DNA of 64,000 nucleotides from JACDHG01 sp963815295 (GTDB lineage: Bacteria > Actinomycetota > Actinomycetes > Propionibacteriales > Nocardioidaceae). The notes below the pieces were generated by a model. The model did not search any database. It had not been told where the DNA came from and was given only the letters and a program-made list of their open reading frames with translations. Below, one piece after another: positions 7,954 to 16,739 of the stretch. Made by a program: the position numbers and the translations under genes. The stretch's first letter is position 1. Every line of letters starts with the position of its first letter. The stretch is taken from the NCBI GenBank assembly GCA_963815295.1, contig CAWFFZ010000008.1, positions 124,001-188,000 of the forward strand. The letters run 5' to 3'.

Positions 7954-8748
7954 GTGACCGACACCGTCGAACTTCCTGCCGCGCCCGACCACGTCAGCAT
8001 CGACGACCATCTGCTCGCTGCCTGGATGGCGACGGTCGCAGGCGAACGGCTCGAACAGCTGCGTAGCGAGGGACTCGAAGGTCGAGATCTCAAGGACGCA
8101 GGCGACGCCCTGGGACACAAGATCTTGATGCGCCTGCTTGGCACCTACCGTCGAGACGACGCGGTCCTCAGCGAGGAAGGCAAGGACGACAAGGCCCGGC
8201 TGCGCAACCGGCGGGTCTGGATCGTCGACCCCCTCGACGGCACCCGCGAGTATTCCGAACCTCCGCGCGACGACTGGGCGGTCCACGTCGCGCTCTGGCA
8301 GGAGGGCGATCTCGTCGCGGGGGCCGTGGCTCAGCCAGGTATGTCGGCGACGTTCAGCACGGCAGACCCGCCGGTCGTGCCCGACCGGACCAGCTCCCAG
8401 CCGCGGATCGCGGTGAGCCGGACTCGACCGCCGGACTTCGTGGCAGCCCTCGCCGAGGAGCTGGATGCCGAGCTGGTGCCGATGGGCTCCGCCGGCGCGA
8501 AGGTGATCTCCGTCGCCCGCGACGTGACGGACATCTACGTCCACGCGGGTGGGCAGTACGAGTGGGACTCGGCAGCGCCCGTCGTCGTCGCCCGTGCCGC
8601 GGGTCTGCACACCAGCCGCGCAGACGGGGCTCCGCTTGCCTACAACCAGGACGACGTCTGGCTGCCCGACCTGCTCGTATGCCGTCCTGAGCTCGCCGCG
8701 ACTGTGAGCGGCTTCGTGAGCAACCACTGGGCCGCGCACGGCCGTTAG
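7954..8748 (+). CDS. cysQ: 3'(2'),5'-bisphosphate nucleotidase CysQ-like (inositol monophosphatase fold)
   Basis: The 264-residue metal-dependent phosphatase probably hydrolyses 3'-phosphoadenosine 5'-phosphate (PAP/PAPS recycling in sulfate assimilation). Related actinobacterial enzymes also use inositol-1-phosphate or fructose-1,6-bisphosphate. The metal site is clear: EEGKDD near residue 72 followed by WIVDPLDGTREYSE near 89-102, and the distal motif WDSAAPVVVARAAG near 207-220. The GTG at 7954 is chosen because GGGAGAG lies 8 bases upstream and the following residues match family N-termini. The frame is open further upstream but overlaps the sugar-transferase gene. A hairpin at 8792-8816 probably terminates it. 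Confidence 0.9.
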   Translation: MTDTVELPAAPDHVSIDDHLLAAWMATVAGERLEQLRSEGLEGRDLKDAGDALGHKILMRLLGTYRRDDAVLSEEGKDDKARLRNRRVWIVDPLDGTREYSEPPRDDWAVHVALWQEGDLVAGAVAQPGMSATFSTADPPVVPDRTSSQPRIAVSRTRPPDFVAALAEELDAELVPMGSAGAKVISVARDVTDIYVHAGGQYEWDSAAPVVVARAAGLHTSRADGAPLAYNQDDVWLPDLLVCRPELAATVSGFVSNHWAAHGR

Positions 8749-8791
8749 TGCCAACCGAGCCCGCTGGCTAGACTCGTCCTCGCATCCCCGA

Positions 8792-8816
8792 CCCCCGCCC
8801 TCTCCTAGAGCGGGGG
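8792..8816 (+). terminator. Hairpin between cysQ and mfd
   Basis: CCCCCGC (8792-8798) pairs perfectly with GCGGGGG (8810-8816). A second short pairing CTCT/AGAG in the loop could extend it. No T-tract follows, so it is terminator-like rather than a classical intrinsic terminator. Confidence 0.5.
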
Positions 8817-8860
8817 CTGTCGTGGTGTGCCCCGAGCCGATGTCCAGATCCGGGAGCCCT

Positions 8861-11800
8861 GTGTCACTTCACGCCCTCACCGCCATTGTCAGTGCCGAGC
8901 CGTCGCTAGCCGGCGTGCTCAGCAGCGCCAGGCAGCAGTCGACGACGGCCCTTGACCTCACCGCGCCCGAAGCGCTGCGGCCCTTCGTTGCCGCGGCGCT
9001 GGCGTCGCCGGAGGCCGCGGGCGCCGACGCGACCGTCCTGGTGGTGACGGCGACGGCCCGCGAGGCCGACGACATCGTCGACGCCGTCCGCTGCCTCATC
9101 GACTCCTCGCAGGTCGCCTCCTACCCCGCGTGGGAGACGCTGCCGCACGAACGGCTCTCTCCGCGCTCCGACACCGTCGGGCGACGGCTCGCCGTGCTGC
9201 GCCGACTGGTCCATCCCACCGACGAGAGCGGGCCAACGGCGGGCCTCAAGGTCGTGGTGGCGCCGGTGCGGTCGGTGTTGCAGCCACAGGTCAAGGGTCT
9301 GGCCGACCTGGAACCGGTCGCGCTGCGCGAGGGTGACGAGGTCGAGCTCGATGACGTCGTACGACGGTTGGCCGCGGCGGCATACCACCGCGTCGACATG
9401 GTCGAGCGGCGCGGGGAGTTCGCGGTGCGAGGCGGCATCGTCGACGTGTTTCCCCCCACCGACGAGCATCCGGTCCGGGTGGAATTCTTCGGCGACGAGG
9501 TCGACGAGGTGCGTTCTTTCGCCGTCGCCGACCAGCGCTCACTCGACAAGGTCCAGTCCGGTCTCTGGGCACCGCCGTGTCGCGAGCTGCTCCTGACTGA
9601 TGAGGTGCGGCAACGCGCGCGGGTCCTGGCCGAGGCGCACCCCGAGCTGGCCGAGATGCTGGACAAGATGGCCGAGGGGCACGCGGTCGAGGGCATGGAG
9701 GCGCTCGCGCCGGTCCTCGTCGACGAGATGGAACTGCTCGTCGACCTGCTGCCGGACAACGCGTTCGTGCTCGTGTGTGACCCGGAGCGGGTCCGGTCAC
9801 GCGCGCATGATCTCGTCGCCACGAGCGAGGAGTTCCTCCGTGCGTCCTGGGCGGCAGCCGCGGGCGGTGGGCAGGCTCCGGTCGACCTCGGCGCCGCTGC
9901 TTACCGCACGCTGGGCGACGTACGTCAGCACACCCTGGCCCGCGGCCTGTCGTGGTGGTCCATGTCCCCGTTTGGGCTCGACCCGACTGTTCCCCGCGCA
10001 GAGGTCCCAGCCGCAGCTCCGGTTCCGCTGCGGACAGAGACGGGGGAGATCGTCTCGCTCGACGTCGACGTCTCGGCCACGGTGGCAACGGTCCCCATCG
10101 ACGTGGAGCCGGTGACGCAGTACCGCGGCGACACCCTGGCAGCGGTCGATGACATCTCCGCTCACGTGGATGCTGGCCGCAGCGTCCTCATCGTCACGCC
10201 GGGCCACGGACCAGGCGAGCGGCTCGTCGAGGTGCTCAAGGAGCATGACGTGGCCGCTCGGGTGGTCGACGACGTGTCCACCGAGCCGGCCCGTGGCGTC
10301 GTCGACGTCGTGCAGGGCGATCTGAAGCATGGCTTCGTCGCCTCGGCAATCGACCTCGTCGTCTTCACAGGCGATGACCTCACTAGCCAGCGCACGACCA
10401 CCCGCGATAGCACCCGGATGCCGTCACGCCGTAAGAAGCAGATCGACCCCCTCGAGCTGCTGCCCGGTGACTACGTCGTCCACGAGCAGCACGGCGTCGG
10501 CCGTTACGTCGAGATGGTCCAGCGCACGGTGGCTGGTGCCACCCGTGAGTACCTCCTCGTCGAGTACTCCGCCTCCAAACGTGGCCATCCCTCCGACAAG
10601 CTGTTCGTCCCGACCGACCAGCTCGACCAGGTCACCCGTTACGTCGGCGGCGAGCATCCCTCCCTCGACCGCCTAGGCGGCGCCGACTGGAACAAGCGCA
10701 AGGGCCGCGCTCGTCGGGCTGTGCGCGAGATCGCGGCGGAGCTGATCAAGCTGTACGCCGCTCGCCAAGCCACCAAGGGACACGCCTTCGGGCCCGACTC
10801 GCCCTGGCAGCGCGAGCTCGAGGACGCGTTCCCCTACGTCGAGACCCCCGACCAGCTGGCGAGCGTCGACGAGGTCAAGCGCGATATGGAGCAACAGGTC
10901 CCGATGGACCGGCTCATCTGTGGCGACGTCGGGTACGGCAAGACCGAGATCGCCGTACGTGCCGCCTTCAAAGCCGTCCAGGACGGGAAGCAGGTTGCGG
11001 TTCTGGTGCCGACGACCCTGCTGGTGCAGCAGCACTTCCAGACGTTCACGGAGCGGTTCGCCAGCTTCCCGGTCATCGTCAAAGCTCTGAGTCGGTTCCA
11101 GTCAGACCGTGAGGCACGCAACGTCATCGACGGCCTGCGAGAAGGCACCGTCGACCTCGTCATCGGCACCCATCGGCTCTTCAACACCGAGGTGAAGTTC
11201 AAGGACCTCGGCCTGGTTGTCGTCGACGAGGAGCAGCGGTTCGGCGTTGAACACAAGGAAGCGCTGAAGCGGATGCGGACCGCGGTCGACGTCCTCGCCA
11301 TGTCCGCGACCCCCATCCCGCGGACGCTCGAGATGGCGATCACCGGCATCCGTGAGATGTCGACGATCACCACGCCACCCGAGGAGCGTCATCCCGTCCT
11401 GACATTCGTCGGGAGCTACGACGACGCGCAAGTCAGTGCGGCGATCCGGCGTGAGTTGCTGCGTGAAGGCCAGGTCTTCTACATCCACAACCGGGTCCAG
11501 AGCATCGACCGGGCCGTCCGTCATCTGCGCGAGCTCGTCCCCGAGGCGCGCATCACCGCGGCCCACGGTCAGATGCACGAGCATCAGCTCGAGCAGGTGA
11601 TGGTCGACTTCTGGGAGCGGGAGTTCGACGTCCTCGTGTGTACGACGATCGTCGAGTCCGGTCTCGACATCGCCAATGCGAACACGCTCATCATCGAGCG
11701 GGCCGACCTGCTCGGGCTGTCTCAGCTGCACCAGCTCCGCGGCCGGGTTGGCCGCGGAGCCGAACGTGCCTACGCCTACTTCCTGTTCCCCCAGGAGAAG

Positions 11801-12490
11801 CCACTCACCGAGACCGCGCACGACCGGTTGGCGACGATCGCCCAGCACGCAGACCTCGGCGCCGGCATGGCGGTCGCGATGAAGGACCTCGAGATCCGTG
11901 GCGCCGGCAACATGCTGGGCGGCGAGCAGTCCGGCCACATTGCCGACGTGGGCTTCGACCTCTACGTGCGCCTCGTCGGCGAGGCCGTCGCCGAGTACCG
12001 CGGCGACGCACCCGTCGTGGACTCCGACGTGACGATCGAACTGCCGGTCGACGCGCACCTTCCCCACGACTACATCCCGAGCGAGCGACTGCGCCTCGAG
12101 ATGTACAAGCGGCTCGCCGAGGTGCGCACGCCCGAGCAGGTCGACGAGGTGCGCGCCGAGCTGGCTGATCGCTACGGAACCATTCCGGGAGCCGTGGAGA
12201 ACTTGCTCGCGGTCGCGATCCTGCGGGCGAAGGCAAAGTCCGTCGGCCTCACCGACATCAACGCGCAGGGAAGCTACATCAGGTTCGCACCCGTCGACCT
12301 GCCTGACTCGATGCGGGTGAGGATCGATCGGCTCTACCCCAAGACGATCATCAAGCCCACTTTGCGTAGCATGCTGGTGCCGCGGCCGATGACCGCCCGC
12401 ATCGGTGGCGCGGCGGTGCGCGACGTCGCGGTACTAGATTGGGCGGGTCGTGTCATCGACGACATCATCTCGAGGAGTGGTTCGCAGTGA
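8861..12490 (+). CDS. mfd: Transcription-repair coupling factor Mfd
   Basis: The 1209-residue ATP-dependent translocase displaces RNA polymerase stalled at DNA lesions and recruits UvrA. The N-terminal UvrB-like region covers about 1-390, with RGGIVDVFPPTDEHPVRVEF near 195. The RNA-polymerase-interacting CarD-like domain is near 530-600 (LLPGDYVVHEQHGVGRY). The RecG-like motor is near 660-1000 with Walker A GDVGYGKTE, Walker B DEEQRFG, SATPIPRTL and the QLRGRVGR motif VI. The C-terminal TRCF domain follows. The start at 8861 (GTG) is chosen for GGGAG five bases upstream; in-frame alternatives lie at 8822 and 8840. The following lipoprotein gene overlaps its stop. Confidence 0.97.
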   Translation: MSLHALTAIVSAEPSLAGVLSSARQQSTTALDLTAPEALRPFVAAALASPEAAGADATVLVVTATAREADDIVDAVRCLIDSSQVASYPAWETLPHERLSPRSDTVGRRLAVLRRLVHPTDESGPTAGLKVVVAPVRSVLQPQVKGLADLEPVALREGDEVELDDVVRRLAAAAYHRVDMVERRGEFAVRGGIVDVFPPTDEHPVRVEFFGDEVDEVRSFAVADQRSLDKVQSGLWAPPCRELLLTDEVRQRARVLAEAHPELAEMLDKMAEGHAVEGMEALAPVLVDEMELLVDLLPDNAFVLVCDPERVRSRAHDLVATSEEFLRASWAAAAGGGQAPVDLGAAAYRTLGDVRQHTLARGLSWWSMSPFGLDPTVPRAEVPAAAPVPLRTETGEIVSLDVDVSATVATVPIDVEPVTQYRGDTLAAVDDISAHVDAGRSVLIVTPGHGPGERLVEVLKEHDVAARVVDDVSTEPARGVVDVVQGDLKHGFVASAIDLVVFTGDDLTSQRTTTRDSTRMPSRRKKQIDPLELLPGDYVVHEQHGVGRYVEMVQRTVAGATREYLLVEYSASKRGHPSDKLFVPTDQLDQVTRYVGGEHPSLDRLGGADWNKRKGRARRAVREIAAELIKLYAARQATKGHAFGPDSPWQRELEDAFPYVETPDQLASVDEVKRDMEQQVPMDRLICGDVGYGKTEIAVRAAFKAVQDGKQVAVLVPTTLLVQQHFQTFTERFASFPVIVKALSRFQSDREARNVIDGLREGTVDLVIGTHRLFNTEVKFKDLGLVVVDEEQRFGVEHKEALKRMRTAVDVLAMSATPIPRTLEMAITGIREMSTITTPPEERHPVLTFVGSYDDAQVSAAIRRELLREGQVFYIHNRVQSIDRAVRHLRELVPEARITAAHGQMHEHQLEQVMVDFWEREFDVLVCTTIVESGLDIANANTLIIERADLLGLSQLHQLRGRVGRGAERAYAYFLFPQEKPLTETAHDRLATIAQHADLGAGMAVAMKDLEIRGAGNMLGGEQSGHIADVGFDLYVRLVGEAVAEYRGDAPVVDSDVTIELPVDAHLPHDYIPSERLRLEMYKRLAEVRTPEQVDEVRAELADRYGTIPGAVENLLAVAILRAKAKSVGLTDINAQGSYIRFAPVDLPDSMRVRIDRLYPKTIIKPTLRSMLVPRPMTARIGGAAVRDVAVLDWAGRVIDDIISRSGSQ

Positions 12491-13188
12491 GCTTGCCAAC
12501 GCGTCGTCGTTGCGTCGCCTCGAGTGCTATGGCGGTGCTCGTCGGCGTCTCCGTCGCTGGGTGCGGTGCGGACCTGCACCCGGGCGTTGCCGCGGTGGTG
12601 AACGACACGACCGTCACCAACGAGGCGATCGACGAGCTCTCGACTGCGGCGTGCTCATTCACCGAGCTCAATGAGCCGGAGAACGATGAGCCGGCCTTGA
12701 TCCTCGCCGAGCTCCGCACGTCGCTGCTCGGCTCGACCATTACCTTCCACCTCACGGCCGAAGCCGCGGACGAGATGGGGCTGTCGGTGCCCGAGGCGCA
12801 GATCGCCAAGGCGACGCAGCAGCAGCCGCCCATGCCCGATGCTATGCCCGACGACGAGGCCGATCTGTTGGAGACCTTCTTCAAGGACGCGGCGAAAAAC
12901 CAGCTCGAGCAAACTCTCATCGGCGCTCATCTGCGTGACTCCAGCATCACCACGGTGGACGACGCGAGGGACGCAGACCTCGAGACCGCACAGGAGTACC
13001 TCGAGGGCTACTACTCCGACCAGGATGTCGAGATCTCGCCCCGATACGGCACGTGGAACGGCAGCTCGGTCGAGGGCGGGACCGGGTCGCTCTCCGACCC
13101 GGTCTCGACCACAGCGGCCGAGGAGCCACTGCCCGGCCAGCCCAACCCCGAGTTGAAGAGCCTTCCGCCCTCACAGGTCTGCGGCTGA
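12487..13188 (+). CDS. SurA-N-like lipoprotein, putative peptidyl-prolyl isomerase/chaperone relative
   Basis: The predicted lipoprotein has 233 residues. A basic N-terminus, a hydrophobic core and a lipobox ending VAGC (about residues 25-28) predict export and lipidation. The mature part begins HPGVAAVVNDTTVTNEAIDEL, resembling the N-terminal helix region of SurA/PrsA chaperones. No parvulin isomerase domain can be recognised afterwards, so activity is doubtful. The C-terminal 40 residues are Pro/Ser-rich. The GTG start at 12487 overlaps the mfd stop (GTGA), and mazG follows after 23 bp. This mfd - lipoprotein - mazG order is conserved in relatives, so it is a real core gene of unknown detailed role. 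Confidence 0.8.
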   Translation: MSLPTRRRCVASSAMAVLVGVSVAGCGADLHPGVAAVVNDTTVTNEAIDELSTAACSFTELNEPENDEPALILAELRTSLLGSTITFHLTAEAADEMGLSVPEAQIAKATQQQPPMPDAMPDDEADLLETFFKDAAKNQLEQTLIGAHLRDSSITTVDDARDADLETAQEYLEGYYSDQDVEISPRYGTWNGSSVEGGTGSLSDPVSTTAAEEPLPGQPNPELKSLPPSQVCG

Positions 13189-13211
13189 CTCAGTGTCGGG
13201 AGACCAGTGAC

Positions 13212-14225
13212 GTGGGTCGCCTCGTCGTCCTTCTCACCACCCCCCGGCTTCCAGCAGGGCTGCTGACCGCGTCCGCGTGGCGGACCATCGACGCAGCTGA
13301 CGTGGTCGCGGCCGCCAGCCCTGATCTCCCGCTGGTGCGTGCCCTGATGGCTGAAGGCGTGCCCGTTGAGGTTCTCGGCAAGGTGTCCCAAGCCGACCTG
13401 GTCGCCCGCGCTGACGACGCGACCCTGGTGTGGGTCGCGGGCGACGACGACGACGAGCTCACCCAAGCGTTGGCCGCAGACGTCGTACGTCGCGCGGAGT
13501 CCCCGGCCGCAGCAGGCGGGTCGGGTGGCCCGGACATCGAGGTGATGGTCGGATCGTTCGACCCGCCAGGGAGCCGGCTCCTCGACCTGGTCGAGGTGAT
13601 GGACCGGCTCCGCGCCGAGTGCCCCTGGGACCAGAAGCAGACTCACGAGTCGCTCGTTCGCTACCTGGTCGAAGAGGCCTACGAGACCATCGAGGCGATC
13701 GAGTCGGGGGATCGCACACACCTGAGGGAAGAGCTCGGTGACTTGGTGCTGCAGGTCGTCTTTCACGCCCGGATCGCTGCCGAGCACGCCGACGAGCCGT
13801 TCACCATCGACGACGTCGCGGCCGACATCGTCGACAAGTTGGTCCGCCGCCACCCGCACGTGTTCGGTGACGTCTCGGTTGCCGGCTCGGACGAGGTCGA
13901 AGCCAACTGGGACGCGATCAAGGCGCACGAGAAGTCGCGGACGTCGGCGATGGAGGGGATCCCGGCGGGGCTCCCTGCCCTGAGCCTGGCGGCGAAGGTT
14001 GTCGAGCGCGCCCTAAAGGAAGGGCGCGTGTCGGTGCCGGTCGAGTCCGAGACGGCATACACGGAGGAGACGCTCGCCGAGGTGCTCTTCGCGCTGGCCG
14101 CTGCAGCCTCGGCCGCTGGCCTAGACCCGGAGCAGGCGCTGCGCCGGCGGACGTTCACCGAGATGGAGCACGTGCGAGCACTCGAGCAGCGCGCCCTGTC
14201 TGACGAGGAGAGCACCCGCCGTTAG
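13212..14225 (+). CDS. mazG: Nucleoside triphosphate pyrophosphohydrolase MazG
   Basis: The 337-residue enzyme hydrolyses NTPs/dNTPs to NMP and pyrophosphate. Mycobacterial MazG removes oxidised nucleotides such as 5-OH-dCTP. The catalytic four-helix bundle is near residues 118-215. RLRAECPWDQKQTHESL is followed by EEAYETIEAI and REELGDLVLQVVFHA, giving the ExxE-ExxD metal set. The first ~110 residues form the small N-terminal domain seen in actinobacterial members (RLVVLLTTPRLPAGLLT). GTG 13212 is preceded by GGGAG at 13198-13202. A longer in-frame start would run through the preceding gene and is rejected. Enolase follows after 40 bp. Confidence 0.93.
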   Translation: MGRLVVLLTTPRLPAGLLTASAWRTIDAADVVAAASPDLPLVRALMAEGVPVEVLGKVSQADLVARADDATLVWVAGDDDDELTQALAADVVRRAESPAAAGGSGGPDIEVMVGSFDPPGSRLLDLVEVMDRLRAECPWDQKQTHESLVRYLVEEAYETIEAIESGDRTHLREELGDLVLQVVFHARIAAEHADEPFTIDDVAADIVDKLVRRHPHVFGDVSVAGSDEVEANWDAIKAHEKSRTSAMEGIPAGLPALSLAAKVVERALKEGRVSVPVESETAYTEETLAEVLFALAAAASAAGLDPEQALRRRTFTEMEHVRALEQRALSDEESTRR

Positions 14226-14265
14226 GCTGAGTCTGACCTGTGCTCAGACGTGAGGGAGTGAAGCC

Positions 14266-15555
14266 GTGGCCAACATCGAAGCTGTCGGAGCGCGCGAGAT
14301 CTTGGACTCGCGAGGCAACCCGACGGTGGAGGTCGAGGTCGCTCTCGACGACCAGACAGTGGCCAGAGCGGCCGTTCCGTCCGGTGCCTCCACTGGGCAG
14401 TTCGAGGCGGTCGAGCTTCGAGACGGAGGCGACTGGTACTCCGGCAAGGGCGTCGGCAAGGCCATCGCGGCAGTCAACGACGTGATCAGCGATGTGCTTG
14501 TCGGCTTCGCCGCAGACGAGCAGCGGCTCGTCGACCAGACACTGCTTGATCTCGACGGCACGCCCAACAAGGCCAAGCTCGGTGCGAACGCCATCCTGGG
14601 TGTGTCGCTTGCTGTCGCCAAGGCAGCTGCCGAGTCGGCTCGGCTCCCGCTCTTCAGGTATGTCGGCGGGCCGCATGCCCACCTGCTGCCGGTTCCGATG
14701 CTGAACATCCTCAACGGTGGCGCTCACGCCGACAGCAATGTCGATGTGCAGGAGTTCATGGTCGCGCCGGTTGGTGCGCCGACCTTCGCCGAAGCCCTCC
14801 AGCAGGGGGTCGCCGTCTACCACGCACTCAAGGCGGTGCTGAAGGCCCGTGGCCTCGCGACGGGTCTCGGTGACGAGGGCGGCTTCGCCCCGAGCCTCGG
14901 GTCTAACCGGGAGGCCCTCGACCTGATCGCCGAGGCTGTCGAGAAGGCCGGGCTCGCGCTGGGCACCGACATCGTGCTCGCCCTCGACGTGGCCGCCACC
15001 GAGTTCTACGACACCGATGCGGGTGTCTACGCCTTCGAGGGTGGTCGCAAGTCGTCTGACGAGATGGCGGCCTACTACGGCGAGCTGGCGTCGGCATACC
15101 CGATCGTGTCGATCGAGGACCCGATGAGCGAAGAGGACTGGGAGGGCTGGGGCGCCCTCACGGCGACGCTCGGAGATCGGGTGCAGATCGTCGGTGACGA
15201 CCTGTTCGTGACCAATGTCGACCGCCTGCAGCGGGGGATTGACGAGCGGTCCGCCAACGCCCTGCTCGTCAAGGTCAACCAGATCGGCACCCTCACCGAG
15301 ACTCTCGACTCCGTCGACCTCGCACACCGCAACGGTTTTCGCTGCATGATGAGCCACCGTTCCGGGGAGACCGAGGACACGACGATCGCGGATCTCGCGG
15401 TCGCGACCAACTGCGGCCAGATCAAGACTGGTGCGCCCGCACGGTCCGAGCGGGTCGCCAAGTACAACCAGCTGCTGCGGATCGAGGAGGAGCTTGACGA
15501 GGCAGCGCGGTATGCCGGGCGAGGCGCGTTCCCGCGCTACGACGGCGGTAGCTGA
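14266..15555 (+). CDS. eno: Enolase
   Basis: The 429-residue glycolytic enzyme interconverts 2-phosphoglycerate and phosphoenolpyruvate; in many bacteria it also joins RNA-degradation complexes. The signature regions are SRGNPTVEVEV (about 15-25), GASTG (about 40-44), the Glu-rich GDEGGFAP (about 203-210), the metal ligands in VSIEDPMSEEDW (about 281-292) and the C-terminal MSHRSGETEDTTIADLAVA (about 363-381). The start is GTG at 14266, with GTGAGGGAGTG upstream. ftsB follows 6 bp after the stop. The length is canonical. Confidence 0.98.
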   Translation: MANIEAVGAREILDSRGNPTVEVEVALDDQTVARAAVPSGASTGQFEAVELRDGGDWYSGKGVGKAIAAVNDVISDVLVGFAADEQRLVDQTLLDLDGTPNKAKLGANAILGVSLAVAKAAAESARLPLFRYVGGPHAHLLPVPMLNILNGGAHADSNVDVQEFMVAPVGAPTFAEALQQGVAVYHALKAVLKARGLATGLGDEGGFAPSLGSNREALDLIAEAVEKAGLALGTDIVLALDVAATEFYDTDAGVYAFEGGRKSSDEMAAYYGELASAYPIVSIEDPMSEEDWEGWGALTATLGDRVQIVGDDLFVTNVDRLQRGIDERSANALLVKVNQIGTLTETLDSVDLAHRNGFRCMMSHRSGETEDTTIADLAVATNCGQIKTGAPARSERVAKYNQLLRIEEELDEAARYAGRGAFPRYDGGS

Positions 15556-15561
15556 CGGCCG

Positions 15562-16173
15562 ATGGCGAACCGACCGCGGTCCTCGTCCTCCCCAGGCCCA
15601 GGCCGGGGAGGTAGCAGTCGCAAGCCGCAACGCTCCAAACCGACGACGAGGCGCACCACAACCCGGGTCACCTCCGACCTGCCCGCCGCCAACATCTCGT
15701 CGTCCAAGGCGAAGCTCACCGGTCGGGCAACCGTGCTCTTGCTTGTGCTGGCAGTGCTCGCGGTGTCGTACGCGTCGAGCATGCGGGCGTGGATCAAGCA
15801 GCGTGGAGAGATCAACGCCGTCACCGCGCAGATAGCAGAGCAGAAGGCGGATGTCGCCGCTCTGGCGTTGGCAAAGGAGCGCTGGCGTGACCCGGCCTAC
15901 ATTGCAGCGCAGGCCAGACAGCGCTTCGGTTGGCTGATGCCCGGCGAGACCGGTTACCGCGTCATCGGGCCTGACGGCAAGGTGATCGCCGACGGCGGCA
16001 GCGAGCTGTCCGACCCCACGACACAGGCCAAGGAGAGCCCCGAGTGGTGGGAGACCCAGTGGGGCAGCATTGTCGAGGCCGGCAAGACGCCCGATGAGAT
16101 CGCGGCCGAGCAGCCGGACGAGCCCGATCGCAAGCCCGCTGATCGGATTCGCTCGCGCTCGACAGACCGATGA
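15562..16173 (+). CDS. ftsB: FtsB/DivIC-family septum formation initiator
   Basis: This single-pass membrane protein of 203 residues probably belongs to the FtsQ-FtsB-FtsL divisome subcomplex. Residues 1-55 are basic, Arg/Ser/Pro-rich and cytoplasmic. One transmembrane helix lies near 58-76 (TVLLLVLAVLAVSYASSM). A coiled coil follows (about 77-108: REINAVTAQIAEQKADVAAL). The segment RWRDPAYIAAQARQRFGWLMPGETGY near 112-137 is the conserved end of the DivIC domain. The C-terminal 50 residues are polar. It lies between eno and DUF501, the usual actinobacterial arrangement, and overlaps the next gene by 4 bases. Confidence 0.93.
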   Translation: MANRPRSSSSPGPGRGGSSRKPQRSKPTTRRTTTRVTSDLPAANISSSKAKLTGRATVLLLVLAVLAVSYASSMRAWIKQRGEINAVTAQIAEQKADVAALALAKERWRDPAYIAAQARQRFGWLMPGETGYRVIGPDGKVIADGGSELSDPTTQAKESPEWWETQWGSIVEAGKTPDEIAAEQPDEPDRKPADRIRSRSTDR

Positions 16174-16739
16174 CTGAGGCCGAGGCCAGCGCGGGTGGCG
16201 CAACCTCCGACAACGACGCTGGGTTCGACAATGACTGGGCAGCCGTCGAGGCTCAGCTCGGGCGCCCACCTCGCGACCTCGTCGGCATCGCGCACCGTTG
16301 TCCGTGCGGCAACCCCGACGTTGTTGCGACCGCCCCGCGGCTCAGCGACGGGACGCCCTTCCCGACGTACTACTACCTCACGTGCCCTCGGGCCGCCTCG
16401 GCCATTGGGACGCTCGAGGCGAGCGGGCTGATGCAAGAGATGACCGAGCGTCTCGCCCGCGACCCCGGGCTGGCCGAGCGGTACCGCCGAGCGCACGTCG
16501 CCTACCTCGACGACCGGCAACGCGCTGGAGATGTTGAAGAGATCGCGCAGGTGTCGGCCGGCGGTATGCCGGATCGGGTGAAGTGCCTGCATGTGCTCGC
16601 GGCCCACGCGCTGGCTGTCGGCGTGGGGGTCAACCCATTGGGCGATGAGACGTTGACGCTCCTGCCGGAGTGGTGGGCGACTGGGCCGTGTGTAGACCAT
16701 GCAGCCCTGCCAACGCTGGTGCCGGGGGCTGACCGATGA
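16170..16739 (+). CDS. DUF501 domain-containing protein
   Basis: The 189-residue cytoplasmic protein is of unknown function. The family core begins AVEAQLGRPPRDLVGIAHRCPCGNPDVVAT (split here for display) near residue 26, where a conserved CxC pair could bind metal, and continues with PTYYYLTCPRAA near 71 and HVLAAHALAVGVG near 142. The family is confined largely to actinobacteria and is nearly always between ftsB and ppx, as here (4-base overlaps on both sides). That conserved coupling suggests a link to division or polyphosphate metabolism, but no biochemical role is known to me. Confidence 0.92.
   Translation: MTEAEASAGGATSDNDAGFDNDWAAVEAQLGRPPRDLVGIAHRCPCGNPDVVATAPRLSDGTPFPTYYYLTCPRAASAIGTLEASGLMQEMTERLARDPGLAERYRRAHVAYLDDRQRAGDVEEIAQVSAGGMPDRVKCLHVLAAHALAVGVGVNPLGDETLTLLPEWWATGPCVDHAALPTLVPGADR

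Noticed and set aside
14155..16269. Long minus-strand open frame (704 codons) opposite eno and ftsB
   Set aside because: It is an antisense shadow of high-GC coding DNA; the plus strand encodes enolase and FtsB with clear motifs and the minus product is low-complexity.
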